Assembly: GCA_020356065.1 (NCBI GenBank)
Contig: CP070632.1
Location: 183,692-247,691 of the forward strand
Reading direction: 5' to 3'
Length of the DNA: 64,000 bases
From: Nitrospiraceae bacterium
GTDB taxonomy: Bacteria > Nitrospirota > Thermodesulfovibrionia > UBA6902
Shown here: piece by piece, positions 47,755-56,068 of the stretch
How positions within the stretch are numbered: the stretch's first letter is position 1
Layout of the letters: every line of letters begins with the position of its first letter
Notes under the pieces: model-generated
Database searches by the model: none
What the model was told of the DNA's origin: nothing
The model's input: the letters and a program-made list of their open reading frames with translations, nothing else
Program-made: the position numbers and the translations under genes

Positions 47755-48423
47755 ATGATAATCACCAAAAAAAGAGATTTTAAGGATTTAATGGAAAACC
47801 TCAGGAATTACAAGAGTTTCTTTTTGATCGGATGTTCGGAATGTGCCTCTCTGTGCGGTACAGGAGGAGAACCTGAACTGGCTGCAATGAAGGAGGCTTT
47901 GGAAGCAGAGGGAAAAACTGTTACCGGCACTTTGCTGCCAAAAACAGGCTGTCAGACACTTGGAACAAAGATAGAATTGAAAAAGGACAAGGAAGCATGC
48001 GCTAAAGCCGAAGCCATAATCGTTATGTCCTGTGGAGCAGGTACGCAGTCAGCCGTGGAAATTTTTCCTGACAAACCGGTTTTCCCGTCAAATGATTCCC
48101 TCTTCCTTGGAAACATGACAAGGTTTCAGATGTTTGATGAAAGGTGTTCGTTATGCGGAAAATGTGTTCTTGACAAAACCGGCGGCATCTGTCCTGTGAC
48201 TGCCTGTCCCAAGGGCCTGCTTAACGGACCCTGCGGCGGCACTGACAATGGAAAGTGTGAAGTAAGCCCTGATATTGAATGCGCATGGGTAAGGATTTAT
48301 GAGAGGATGAAGAAGACTGACCAGCTAGAAGATTTCAAAAAGGTTCTGGAACCCAAGGACTGGTCGGCCAGCAGAAAACCAGCTACACTGAATACGCGTG
48401 ATAAAAAGGAGGAGAAAAAGTGA
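47755..48423 (+). CDS. metV: MetV, zinc/iron-sulfur partner of methylene-THF reductase
   Basis: A 222-residue cysteine-rich protein equal to the MTHFR C-terminal domain family; MetV joins MetF in acetogen-type reductases. Cysteines are in GCSECASLCG, TGCQTLG, MSCGAG, then the cluster CSLCGKC, CPVTACPKG, NGPCGG and KCEVSPDIEC. aaggagcg precedes the ATG, and the stop overlaps the metF start by four bases, so the two subunits are made together. It implies a MetVF reductase that uses an electron donor other than simple NADH. Confidence 0.9.
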   Translation: MIITKKRDFKDLMENLRNYKSFFLIGCSECASLCGTGGEPELAAMKEALEAEGKTVTGTLLPKTGCQTLGTKIELKKDKEACAKAEAIIVMSCGAGTQSAVEIFPDKPVFPSNDSLFLGNMTRFQMFDERCSLCGKCVLDKTGGICPVTACPKGLLNGPCGGTDNGKCEVSPDIECAWVRIYERMKKTDQLEDFKKVLEPKDWSASRKPATLNTRDKKEEKK

Positions 48424-49301
48424 GTTTTAAAAGTGCTCTTGAATCCGGAAAATTTACTGTTACTGCAGAAGTAGGCCCGCCTAAAGGTACTGACATAAAA
48501 AAGATACTTCACGAAGCAGGGATGCTGAAAGGAAAAGTTGATGCACTGAATGTTACTGACAACCAGTCAGCAGTTATGCGTATCAATTCCATGTCATTCT
48601 GCAAACTTCTTCTGGACATGGGACAGGAGCCGATTCTGCAGATGACCTGTCGTGACAGGAACCGCATAGGTCTTCAATCAGATCTTCTTGGTGCAAGCAT
48701 ACTGGGAATCAAGAATGTCTTATGCATGACCGGTGATCATCCGAACGCCGGAGACCACAAGGAAGCAAAACCTGTATATGACATTGAGTCAGTTCAACTG
48801 CTGCAGGTTGTTGACGGTCTGAATAATGGCAGGGACCTGATGGGGAATGATCTGCAGGGAGCAACAGACTATTACCAGGGTGCTGTTGTCACACCTGAGG
48901 CAAACCCGATTGAACCCCAGATGATGAAGTTTGAAAAGAAGGTCAAGGCAGGAGCAAAGTTCTTTCAGACTCAGGCAATTTATGATATCGATAAATTTAA
49001 GGTCTTTATGAGCGATGCCAGAAAGTTTCCCGTGAAAATTCTGGCAGGACTTGTTCTGCTCAAGAGTGCAGGTATGGCGAACTTCATGAACAAGTTTGTG
49101 CCCGGCATAACAGTTCCGCAGGAATTAATTGACGAACTGAAGGCCGCCGGTAAAGAAAAGGCGCTGGATAAAGGGATTGACATCATGGCAAGACATATCA
49201 GGCAGTTGAAAGATGAAAACATCTGCGATGGTGTTCATATTATGGCGATAGGTGCTGAAGACAAGGTCCCTGCCATTATGGAGAGAGCAGGACTGCTTTA
49301 G
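48420..49301 (+). CDS. metF: Methylenetetrahydrofolate reductase
   Basis: Reduces 5,10-methylene-THF to 5-methyl-THF with FAD. The 293-residue TIM-barrel protein has VTAEVGPPKGTD at the start, DALNVTDNQSAVMR, ILQMTCRDRNR, NVLCMTGDHP and KAGAKFFQTQAIYD, all family landmarks. GTG start coupled to metV (GTGA overlap). Together they supply methyl groups for methionine and, in some anaerobes, the methyl branch of the Wood-Ljungdahl pathway; whether that pathway exists here cannot be seen. Confidence 0.95.
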   Translation: MSFKSALESGKFTVTAEVGPPKGTDIKKILHEAGMLKGKVDALNVTDNQSAVMRINSMSFCKLLLDMGQEPILQMTCRDRNRIGLQSDLLGASILGIKNVLCMTGDHPNAGDHKEAKPVYDIESVQLLQVVDGLNNGRDLMGNDLQGATDYYQGAVVTPEANPIEPQMMKFEKKVKAGAKFFQTQAIYDIDKFKVFMSDARKFPVKILAGLVLLKSAGMANFMNKFVPGITVPQELIDELKAAGKEKALDKGIDIMARHIRQLKDENICDGVHIMAIGAEDKVPAIMERAGLL

Positions 49302-49320
49302 ATTAAGTGATGTTTGCATG

Positions 49321-49358
49321 AAAAGAGAGTTCAGACAAGCTGAACTCTCTTTTTTTTG
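49321..49358 (+). terminator. Rho-independent terminator after metF
   Basis: AAAAGAGAGTTCAG pairs with CTGAACTCTCTTTT around the loop ACAAG, and the T run continues to 49357. A textbook strong terminator closing the folE-metV-metF stretch. Confidence 0.92.
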
Positions 49359-49392
49359 ATGAAGCGGGTTAGCCTGATTATAAAATCAATGT

Positions 49393-49692
49393 ATGCAATG
49401 TAATATGAAATCACTCGAATCCAGGACAGCTGTTCGCTCTTTACTTGAATTGGGAATAACTGTTTTTATTATTCTAACGTTTGCTTTGCTTACGGTTGTT
49501 GTAATAATGCTCGTGACAGGAACTCTGCATGTATTTAACAGAAATTTCCTTCAGATTTCCTTTATTAATATGATTTCAACTATTGTGGCTGTCATAATCC
49601 TTGTTCTTTCGGCTTTATTCCTGATAAGAGCTTTCAAAGGCATTCGCGATACAGTGATCAATATCCTGTTTCATGATCAGGACAAACAGTAA
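49393..49692 (+). CDS. Small two-helix membrane protein of unknown function
   Basis: A 99-residue protein with two membrane helices (about 20-43 and 55-80) and short charged ends; the layout recalls PsiE-like or phosphate-starvation membrane proteins but no signature is firm. ATG 49393 has no ribosome site; a TATAAA lies eight bases upstream, so a leaderless start is possible, and Met5 (49405) is an alternative. It precedes lgt by 13 bases and may be in its operon. Confidence 0.65.
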   Translation: MQCNMKSLESRTAVRSLLELGITVFIILTFALLTVVVIMLVTGTLHVFNRNFLQISFINMISTIVAVIILVLSALFLIRAFKGIRDTVINILFHDQDKQ

Positions 49693-49705
49693 AACAGAAT
49701 TTTAA

Positions 49706-50557
49706 ATGGACCAGTTTCTTGATACATGGCAGCACATACCCGGGCAGCTCAAACCTTACATATTTAAGATTGGCTCTTTTGAGCTCCGATATTATGCCCT
49801 TATGTACATCGTGGCTTTTACGATTCTGTATCTGTTGTCGTTATATAGAATAAAAGATGAAAGTTACGAATATACAAAGGAAGTACTTGAAAATTATGTC
49901 ACCTGGGCCATTATCGGTCTTATGGCAGGTGCCAGGCTGGGTTATGTGCTGTTTTATGATTTCTCCTATTTCATATTCCGTCCATGGGAGATTATATTGC
50001 CTTTCAGTTTTTCAGATGGAGTACACTTCACAGGTCTGTCAGGCATGTCATATCATGGAGGACTAATCGGTGTTATCGGGGCTACGTATTTTTTTTGCAG
50101 GAAATATCATATCGAGTTCTGGCAGTTTACTGATTTTCTGGTGCCGTCAATTCCCCTGGGATACATGTTTGGAAGAATAGGCAATTTCATAAATGGAGAA
50201 CTGTATGGCAGGGCCACATCCATGCCGTGGGGAATGTATTTTCCTCTGGATTTTTCAAATGAGCTCAGACATCCTTCACAACTGTATGAGGCCTTTTTTG
50301 AGGGGCTGTTTCTGTTCATTTTTCTCTGGTCAATCCGCAAGAGAAGATTTTTCCACGGGTTCTTTTTATCTGTATATATCATAGGCTATGGCGCCGCACG
50401 CTTTATGATTGAATTTGTTCGCGAGCCTGATCCTCAACTCGGTATGTTATTGAGGTCAGTTACCATGGGGCAGTTGCTGTGTCTGGGCATGATACTCGGA
50501 GGTATCATTCTGTTTTTTTACAGAAAAAAGTCATGGGAGCAACACAACCAGCTGTAA
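49706..50557 (+). CDS. lgt: Prolipoprotein diacylglyceryl transferase
   Basis: Adds diacylglycerol to the lipobox cysteine of prelipoproteins in the inner membrane. The 283-residue polytopic protein has YHGGLIGVI and the Lgt signature GRIGNFINGELYGRAT, with the FVREPD end motif. Substrates in this window include the lipoproteins at 19637 and 40323. It has a late start with little ribosome site (attttaaATG). Confidence 0.97.
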   Translation: MDQFLDTWQHIPGQLKPYIFKIGSFELRYYALMYIVAFTILYLLSLYRIKDESYEYTKEVLENYVTWAIIGLMAGARLGYVLFYDFSYFIFRPWEIILPFSFSDGVHFTGLSGMSYHGGLIGVIGATYFFCRKYHIEFWQFTDFLVPSIPLGYMFGRIGNFINGELYGRATSMPWGMYFPLDFSNELRHPSQLYEAFFEGLFLFIFLWSIRKRRFFHGFFLSVYIIGYGAARFMIEFVREPDPQLGMLLRSVTMGQLLCLGMILGGIILFFYRKKSWEQHNQL

Positions 50558-50595
50558 ACTGAATCAATCACTTAACTATCCTACATTATTCACAC

Positions 50596-50747
50596 AGCCA
50601 TGGAGGTAAGCCTAAAAAAAGTTTTGGGAGCGGCTTTCACGGCAGAATGTTAGTATACACTTTGATCGTTGTTGAAGTGCTATGATTAATCATATTCCCC
50701 CGTATTGTGCCGTATTCAAAACTTTTTTTAGGCTTACCTCCATGGCT
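50596..50747. repeat. Palindromic element: 31-bp perfect arms, 90-nt interior
   Basis: Bases 50596-50626 are the exact reverse complement of 50717-50747; the arms contain AAAAAAAG / CTTTTTTT. The 90-base interior has a small hairpin CACTT...AAGTG and ACGGCA/TGCCGT. There is no ORF. Perfect arms of this length suggest a recent or actively maintained MITE/REP-like element. It sits between lgt and the FKBP gene, just before the latter's promoter. Confidence 0.88.
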
Positions 50748-50773
50748 CAAATATTTATGAATAACGTGGGCTA

Positions 50774-50782
50774 TGTTATAAT
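50774..50782 (+). promoter_or_regulatory. Extended -10 promoter of the FKBP gene
   Basis: TGTTATAAT, consensus -10 with TGn extension, 48 bases before the start codon; the -35 region (tttatg) is weak. It lies 26 bases beyond the palindromic element. Confidence 0.5.
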
Positions 50783-50829
50783 CTATCACCATTTCGTCAG
50801 TTATACAATAATAAAAGGAGATTTTTCTT

Positions 50830-51273
50830 ATGGAAGCTAAGAAGGGAGACAGAGTTAAAGTCCATTACACGCTCAAAGATTCAAATGGAGAAGTTGTTGA
50901 ATCGTCACGTGATACAGCACCTATTGAGTTTACTATTGGTGAGAGTAAAGTAATTCCGGGTTTTGAAAAGGGTATTACGGGAATGGCACTTAATGAGAAG
51001 AAAACAGTAAAGATTCCACCTGAGGATGGGTATGGAAATCACATCAAGGATAAGATTTTCGAATTCAGCAGAAAAAATGCTCCTGGTGATTTTGATCCCA
51101 GAATTGGAAGCACGATACAGATGCACCGGCCTGACGGTAAAGCTGTGGTTGTTACGGTACTGGGCAAAACCGAAACAGGTTATATAATGGACGCAAATCA
51201 TCCCCTGGCCGGTAAGGAACTCACATTTGATTTGGAGCTGCTTGAAATCCTGAGCAAAAAGAAAGATTCATAA
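50830..51273 (+). CDS. FKBP-type peptidyl-prolyl isomerase, SlyD-like
   Basis: A 147-residue cytoplasmic prolyl isomerase and chaperone. The FKBP core is in [40 protein letters not shown] and KIPPEDGYG, followed by an insert-in-flap domain (about 65-125) and the return strand [11 protein letters not shown], as in SlyD. It lacks the His-rich metal tail of E. coli SlyD. aaaaggaga gives a strong ribosome site. panB follows after 17 bases. Confidence 0.93.
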   Translation: MEAKKGDRVKVHYTLKDSNGEVVESSRDTAPIEFTIGESKVIPGFEKGITGMALNEKKTVKIPPEDGYGNHIKDKIFEFSRKNAPGDFDPRIGSTIQMHRPDGKAVVVTVLGKTETGYIMDANHPLAGKELTFDLELLEILSKKKDS

Positions 51274-51290
51274 GATTAACAAGGGAAATC

Positions 51291-52085
51291 ATGTTTACCA
51301 TTCAGGACTTTATAAAAAAGAAACGAGATGGTGACAAAATCGCCATGCTTACTGCCTATGATTACCCCTTTGCCAGATTAGTTGACCAGGCAGGTATAGA
51401 CGCTATCCTGGTCGGGGATTCACTTGGTATGGTGGTACAGGGACTGGATAATACACTGCACGTTACCATGGATGAGATGATTTATCACACAAAAATGGTG
51501 TCCAGAGCTGTAACCAATGCTATGGTCATGGGTGATATGCCGTTTATGTCTTATCAGGCACGTATATCTGAAGCTGTAAAAAATGCTGGCAGATTTATCA
51601 AGGAAGCCGGAGCAGCCGGGGTCAAGCTTGAAGGCGGTGCCGAGATAGCTCAGACAATAAAGGCGATGCTGAAATCTGATATTCCGGTCATGGCACATAT
51701 AGGTCTTACTCCGCAGTCCATTCACAGAATGGGAGGTTACAAGGTGCAGGGCAAATCAGAAGCAGCGGCAAAAAAGCTGCTTGAAGAGGCCCATATAGTT
51801 GAAGATGCCGGGGCTTTTTCACTTTTACTTGAGGCCATCCCCATGAACGTTGCGAAACAGATTACAAAAGAGCTATCCATTCCAACCATCGGTATAGGAG
51901 CCGGACCATATTGTGACGGGCAGATACTTGTTTTACATGATGTCATAGGGCTGTTTGACAGATTTGTTCCAAAATTTGCAAAACAATATACCAATTTAAA
52001 TAAAGCGGCCTTAAAGGCAATTCAGTCTTACAGAAAGGAAGTTGAAAAAGGGGACTTTCCCTCAGGGGATCATAGTTTCAAGTAA
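51291..52085 (+). CDS. panB: 3-methyl-2-oxobutanoate hydroxymethyltransferase
   Basis: Makes ketopantoate from ketoisovalerate and methylene-THF for pantothenate and CoA. The 264-residue TIM barrel has [45 protein letters not shown] and [16 protein letters not shown], all conserved. It uses methylene-THF, linking to the folate cluster. Its 3' end overlaps the convergent phosphatase gene by 24 bases. Confidence 0.97.
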   Translation: MFTIQDFIKKKRDGDKIAMLTAYDYPFARLVDQAGIDAILVGDSLGMVVQGLDNTLHVTMDEMIYHTKMVSRAVTNAMVMGDMPFMSYQARISEAVKNAGRFIKEAGAAGVKLEGGAEIAQTIKAMLKSDIPVMAHIGLTPQSIHRMGGYKVQGKSEAAAKKLLEEAHIVEDAGAFSLLLEAIPMNVAKQITKELSIPTIGIGAGPYCDGQILVLHDVIGLFDRFVPKFAKQYTNLNKAALKAIQSYRKEVEKGDFPSGDHSFK

Positions 52086-52889
52086 TTCAATAACTGTCTT
52101 ATTCCAGCCGTCAGGTCCTATGCCATCTGCTTTTATGCACTTTCTTACTTTCCTGATAACTTCTCTGTTATACGATCCGTCTTTCTTCTGCACTACAACC
52201 GGGTAATCAACGTTCTGAAGCATCTCAATATCATTGGGACTGTCACCCAGTGCTATAGTCATGACGTCCCCGTATTGCTTTTGATACAGTTCCTTAATTA
52301 TGTTAACTGCCCTGCCCTTGTCACTATCTCCCATGATATGAAAAAACTCACCCTGAGTATACGTTAGCCCTTTTGCTAGTATAATTCGTTTAAGCCTTGT
52401 CATCTCTTTGCTTCTGCCTTTGAAAACAAAAGGCTCGTCAAAATCACGTTCTTTTGCCCTCTCTGCGTCAGAATATTTCAACCCGGTTAATTCTTTCACT
52501 TCCCGTATACTCATATCTCCAAATCCTTTAATATGAAATCCTTTTTCCCGTAACTCAGCTAACGCGTTTTTCAGGACAGCATAATCAGCACCCAGTTTTA
52601 TCACAATATATTTTTCATCCTCTTTAATTTGAAACCCGTGATGTGAAATTTGAAATGTAAAATATCCGTTCGGTATAAATATACCACCGCCATTTTCTGA
52701 AATAAATGGATGATTATTATGCAGCTCCATTCTGATCTGCTCAATTTCCTTTCTTGTTTTACTGGAACATATTACAAGCGGAACTTTTCTGGCTTTTATC
52801 TCATTCAGAGCAGGCAGTGCCTCTCTGAATGAATAATCAGAATCAAGCAGAGTGCCGTCAAGGTCTGTAACTATAATCATTTTCATCAT
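52062..52889 (-). CDS. Mannosyl/glucosyl-3-phosphoglycerate phosphatase-like HAD hydrolase
   Basis: A 275-residue Cof-type HAD phosphatase of the MpgP/YedP group. Motif I is [10 protein letters not shown], motif II CSSKT, then [14 protein letters not shown], which is characteristic of mannosyl-3-phosphoglycerate phosphatases; motif IV is [12 protein letters not shown]. Such enzymes dephosphorylate mannosyl- or glucosyl-3-phosphoglycerate to the compatible solutes MG or GG. A GpgS-like synthase is encoded at 57522, so glucosyl-3-phosphoglycerate is the more likely substrate. Met2 and Met4 are alternative starts. Overlaps panB tail to tail. Confidence 0.85.
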   Translation of the reverse strand: MMKMIIVTDLDGTLLDSDYSFREALPALNEIKARKVPLVICSSKTRKEIEQIRMELHNNHPFISENGGGIFIPNGYFTFQISHHGFQIKEDEKYIVIKLGADYAVLKNALAELREKGFHIKGFGDMSIREVKELTGLKYSDAERAKERDFDEPFVFKGRSKEMTRLKRIILAKGLTYTQGEFFHIMGDSDKGRAVNIIKELYQKQYGDVMTIALGDSPNDIEMLQNVDYPVVVQKKDGSYNREVIRKVRKCIKADGIGPDGWNKTVIELLETMIP

Positions 52890-53218
52890 TCATTCGAATA
52901 CATCATTCACACTCTTACACAAAAGAATGGAATGATCAATGGTAACACGTATTATATTTGATCTTACATGTTCTGTAATTGCTGTCCCATATTAAGCATT
53001 TGCAGAAATTGACCGGGACAGTTCCAGGCATCCTTCAGAAAAGTCCTCATTTTTATCCAATGATCCTAATAATTGTAAACCCATACTTAGTTATTTACAT
53101 TTTTCCATTTAAAATCTTTGTATAACTATCTATAAATATGGGTTTTATTCTCAGTCTGGACCTTTTTACTGATAACTATTTACAAAACATTCTCGTTTAT
53201 GTACAATTAAATACAGAT

Positions 53219-53344
53219 AAAGTGTAAATAATGATGCTGACCCCTGATTAAAAGGTTTTTCCCTGCCTACGCTAAGAGCCCAACCTTTTAACTTCAGCCA
53301 TGTCCCCTAATTGGGTCAGCATCATTATTTACACTTTTTTTACA
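53219..53344 (+). repeat. Structured intergenic element, copy A
   Basis: Outer arms 53219-53243 and 53313-53337 are perfectly complementary over 25 bp, and a T7 run closes the element. Inside, TTAAAAGGTT and AACCTTTTAA form a perfect 10-bp inner stem with a loop containing TTTCCC; the single-stranded AGCCATGTCCCCT links inner and outer stems. Copy B 200 bases on has the same plan. The strand is assigned from the terminal T run and is tentative. Confidence 0.8.
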
Positions 53345-53441
53345 TTCTCAGGCATTTCAAAATACCACTTCATGCAGTAACTGCCTCAAGTTTTTTAGCG
53401 GAAATTCCGATAGATATAACAATACTTTCAAAATAGATATG

Positions 53442-53537
53442 GGATGCTGATCTTTTTGGCGTTAAGGTTTTCCCACCAATAACGAGAACCACCTAAACAT
53501 TAGCCATGTCCCCTCAAGAGATCAGCATCCTTTTTTT
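53442..53537 (+). repeat. Structured intergenic element, copy B
   Basis: Outer arms GGATGCTGATCT (53442-53453) and AGATCAGCATCC (53519-53530) pair perfectly and extend inward by wobble; T7 follows at 53531-53537. It shares AAGGTTTTCCC and AGCCATGTCCCCT with copy A, and a weaker inner stem GTTAAGGT/ACCTAAAC at the same place. Where the outer stem differs from copy A, both partners change, keeping the pairing. Confidence 0.8.
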
Positions 53538-53741
53538 ATGATCACCTCACTATGCTATCCCTAAAGAATTGTATTCATACGCCGATACTAATTATTAATA
53601 AGCTGCAAGTTCCGGCATTTTAGTTTTTCTAAAGAATGTCCGAAGAGATTTATGAGGCAGCAATTCACACGTAAGGAGGTGAGGGGAGAAGACAGAATTA
53701 ACTGAAGAAAAAAACACAAAACAACTTTAGGAGGAAAAAAA

Positions 53742-54191
53742 GTGAAGAAAATCTTAGTAACTTTAAGCATATTAGTATTAGTAATCGCAATGGCCGGAAT
53801 CGCTACGGCCGGAGACGTTCCCACTCCAACAGAAGCACCGGCAGGAGTAAAAATCATAAGTGCTGCTGATGCAAAGAATCAGATCAGTAATATCAAGGTT
53901 TTTGATATGAGAAAGGCGCTCAACTTCGGTAAGGGGCATCTTCCGGGAGCTACATCAGTGCCTTACAAATGGACCAAAAAGGGCCATCCGTCTCAACGTA
54001 CAGGTGAATTCGACGTATCCAAACTCCCTGCAGACAAAAACCAGAAAATCCTTTTTCACAGCGATGGTCCTAACGGCTGGAAATCCTACTATGCCTCAAA
54101 AAAGGCTGCAGAGATGGGTTACACCAACGTGTTATGGATGAGAGAAGGTTTTGCAACGTGGAGCGAAAAGGGTTATACCGTAGAACATTAA
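53742..54191 (+). CDS. Exported rhodanese-like protein lacking the catalytic cysteine
   Basis: A 149-residue protein: signal peptide (about 1-23, ending ATAGD), then a single rhodanese fold (IISAADAKNQISNIKVFDMR, GHLPGATSVPY, MGYTNVLWMREGFATWSEKGY). The active-site loop reads LFHSDGPNGWKSYYAS; in related proteins I know this is FYCNGPxCWKS, so both cysteines are replaced (Ser and Asn) and sulfurtransferase activity is unlikely. It may be a binding or sensory protein. GTG start with strong aggagg. Followed by a perfect terminator, so monocistronic. Confidence 0.88.
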   Translation: MKKILVTLSILVLVIAMAGIATAGDVPTPTEAPAGVKIISAADAKNQISNIKVFDMRKALNFGKGHLPGATSVPYKWTKKGHPSQRTGEFDVSKLPADKNQKILFHSDGPNGWKSYYASKKAAEMGYTNVLWMREGFATWSEKGYTVEH

Positions 54192-54221
54192 AAAGTAACT
54201 CCAGAAAATTCTTTTTAACTT

Positions 54222-54253
54222 CAGGGGAGGTTAATACCCTCCCCTGTTGTTTT
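54222..54253 (+). terminator. Rho-independent terminator after the rhodanese-like gene
   Basis: CAGGGGAGG (54222-54230) pairs with CCTCCCCTG (54238-54246) around a 7-base loop, followed by TTGTTTT. Strong GC-rich stem. Confidence 0.9.
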
Positions 54254-54278
54254 ATATAATAAGGACAAAGAAAACGCA

Positions 54279-55922
54279 ATGAGCATTAAAAACAGGATAA
54301 AGGCATCATCTGTTATTCTAGTCGCTTTAATTATTACATTGGGCATTACAAACTGGGTGGGAAGCAATTCAGTTGTAAGCAAAAGCAATAATGCCTATTT
54401 ACTAAAAAATGCCAACATGCATATGCAGGGAGTGTTCAGGGGTATAAATGAGTTCATTATAGATGAAGGAGAACCGATTTCCATTGAGCTCACTAATGAA
54501 CACCTTGACGGCTTTGATCAGACATTTCGTACATTGGTTTCCATAATGAAAGACCCTGTTTTACTGAATGAGATGGAAAAGAATGTAGGACCAAAATGGT
54601 CAAACGTAAGGGACGGCGCCAGGTCCTTTATGAAAAATAATCCGTGGATCAGCGTTGAAGATGACGCTGCCATGCTGCAATACGGCAAATTAAGTGCAGA
54701 CGCAAAACAGTTATTAATAGTCGTAGAAGATGTAGCAAAACGATCACAGGAAATATCAGAAACCACGGCCGTAAAAACAAGACTTTCTGTTTCAGTTGTT
54801 GCCGGAGTTATTTTAATTATCATCTCTCTGGTCCTGGTAAGTCTGTACCGCTCAATCAGCTCTCCAATCAGTGAGCTGACTGTCATTGCAGAAGGCTTTA
54901 GCAATGGAGACTTACGAAATTCCATGAATGATAACAGAAAGGATGAATTTGGTGTTCTCGGCTCTCATTTTAATAATGCAACCGGCAAGTTGAATGACAT
55001 TCTGCATAATGTTAAACGTGTTACCGAAGTATTGTCACGAAATTCAGAGAATCTGAATGAATCATCGACTCAAATAGCTCATAATTCACAGGAACAGTCG
55101 GCACAGACGACACAGGCTGCCACTGCAATGGAAGAACTCAGTTCCTCATTTATTGACGTTTCCCGGAATACAGTAAATGCTGCCAAATCATCAAAGGAAG
55201 CCACAGATCTGGCTACCCGAGGAGGAGACGTGGTATCCGAGGCGATTCAGGGGATGAACAGGATCGCAGAATCTGTTAATGAGTCTGCCCGGATGATAGA
55301 AGCACTCGGTATCCGGTCAGAACAGATCGGTGATATTATAAAGGTCATTGATGATATTGCAAGCCAGACCAATTTACTGGCATTAAATGCTGCAATTGAA
55401 GCTGCGAGGGCCGGAGAGCAGGGTCGGGGTTTTGCTGTTGTCGCCGATGAAGTGAGAAAACTTTCAGAGAGAACAGCCACGGCAACACATGAAATCAGCG
55501 AAATGATTCAGGGTTTTCAGACTGATATTCAAAAGACCGTGGATTCCATGCAAACCGGAACAGTTGAAGTTCAGTCAGGCGTGGAGCTTTCTCACAATGC
55601 GGGTGAATCCTTAAGACAGATAGTGGAATCATCAAAGAGCGTCACTAACATGGTGGAGCAGATAGCAGCAGCAGTTGAGGAACAGTCAAGTACCGGTGAA
55701 GTAGTGGCTTCCAATGTGGAATCAGTTTCTGCACTGATATTACAGACAACAGAAAAAATCAAAGACACATCTCAGTCAGCGCATGAATTAAATGATCTCG
55801 TAATTGAGCTTAAAACTCTCGTCAGCGAGTTTAAACTCAGACATTATGTAGAGGTCGTATCAGATGAGCATGCCCAGAGTGTGAAAGGACAACCCGGGCA
55901 GCTCACTGAACTCAATACGTAA
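54279..55922 (+). CDS. Methyl-accepting chemotaxis protein (paralogue of the 31856 gene)
   Basis: A 547-residue chemoreceptor with helix 1 at about 8-28, a helical periplasmic sensor (about 30-168), helix 2 at about 170-190, HAMP ([20 protein letters not shown]) and the cytoplasmic coiled coil with tip [20 protein letters not shown]. Sequence and layout follow the receptor at 31856 throughout, including RGINE near the start of the sensor and a FKLR end, so the two arose by duplication. No CheR pentapeptide tail. Confidence 0.95.
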   Translation: MSIKNRIKASSVILVALIITLGITNWVGSNSVVSKSNNAYLLKNANMHMQGVFRGINEFIIDEGEPISIELTNEHLDGFDQTFRTLVSIMKDPVLLNEMEKNVGPKWSNVRDGARSFMKNNPWISVEDDAAMLQYGKLSADAKQLLIVVEDVAKRSQEISETTAVKTRLSVSVVAGVILIIISLVLVSLYRSISSPISELTVIAEGFSNGDLRNSMNDNRKDEFGVLGSHFNNATGKLNDILHNVKRVTEVLSRNSENLNESSTQIAHNSQEQSAQTTQAATAMEELSSSFIDVSRNTVNAAKSSKEATDLATRGGDVVSEAIQGMNRIAESVNESARMIEALGIRSEQIGDIIKVIDDIASQTNLLALNAAIEAARAGEQGRGFAVVADEVRKLSERTATATHEISEMIQGFQTDIQKTVDSMQTGTVEVQSGVELSHNAGESLRQIVESSKSVTNMVEQIAAAVEEQSSTGEVVASNVESVSALILQTTEKIKDTSQSAHELNDLVIELKTLVSEFKLRHYVEVVSDEHAQSVKGQPGQLTELNT

Positions 55923-56068
55923 AACTGTACAATTCAAGTCAAGCGTTATAAATCAAGTAAAATCATTTCCTGAATTGTTGATACTGATGAAAAATAGCAA
56001 AGCACCAATGCCAAATCAGAGCTTAACTGTGCTTATCACGAAATGATAACAAAAAAGATACTGAACAA

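Larger units (their letters stand above)
52890..53741. other. Long intergenic region with two related structured elements
   Basis: No protein gene is credible in these 852 bases. The first 330 bases show nothing recognisable. Two palindromic elements (53219-53344 and 53442-53537) occupy the middle and are described separately. A ribosome site ttaggagg precedes the rhodanese-like GTG start. A -10 for that gene was not identified. Confidence 0.6.

Noticed and set aside
53219..53537. The two structured elements considered as a two-repeat CRISPR
   Set aside because: The shared parts are palindromic stems and interior motifs rather than identical direct repeats with spacers, and no cas genes are present.
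53588..53857. Minus-strand frame of 89 residues over the rhodanese start
   Set aside because: It is the complement of the signal-peptide region and ribosome site; no conserved features.
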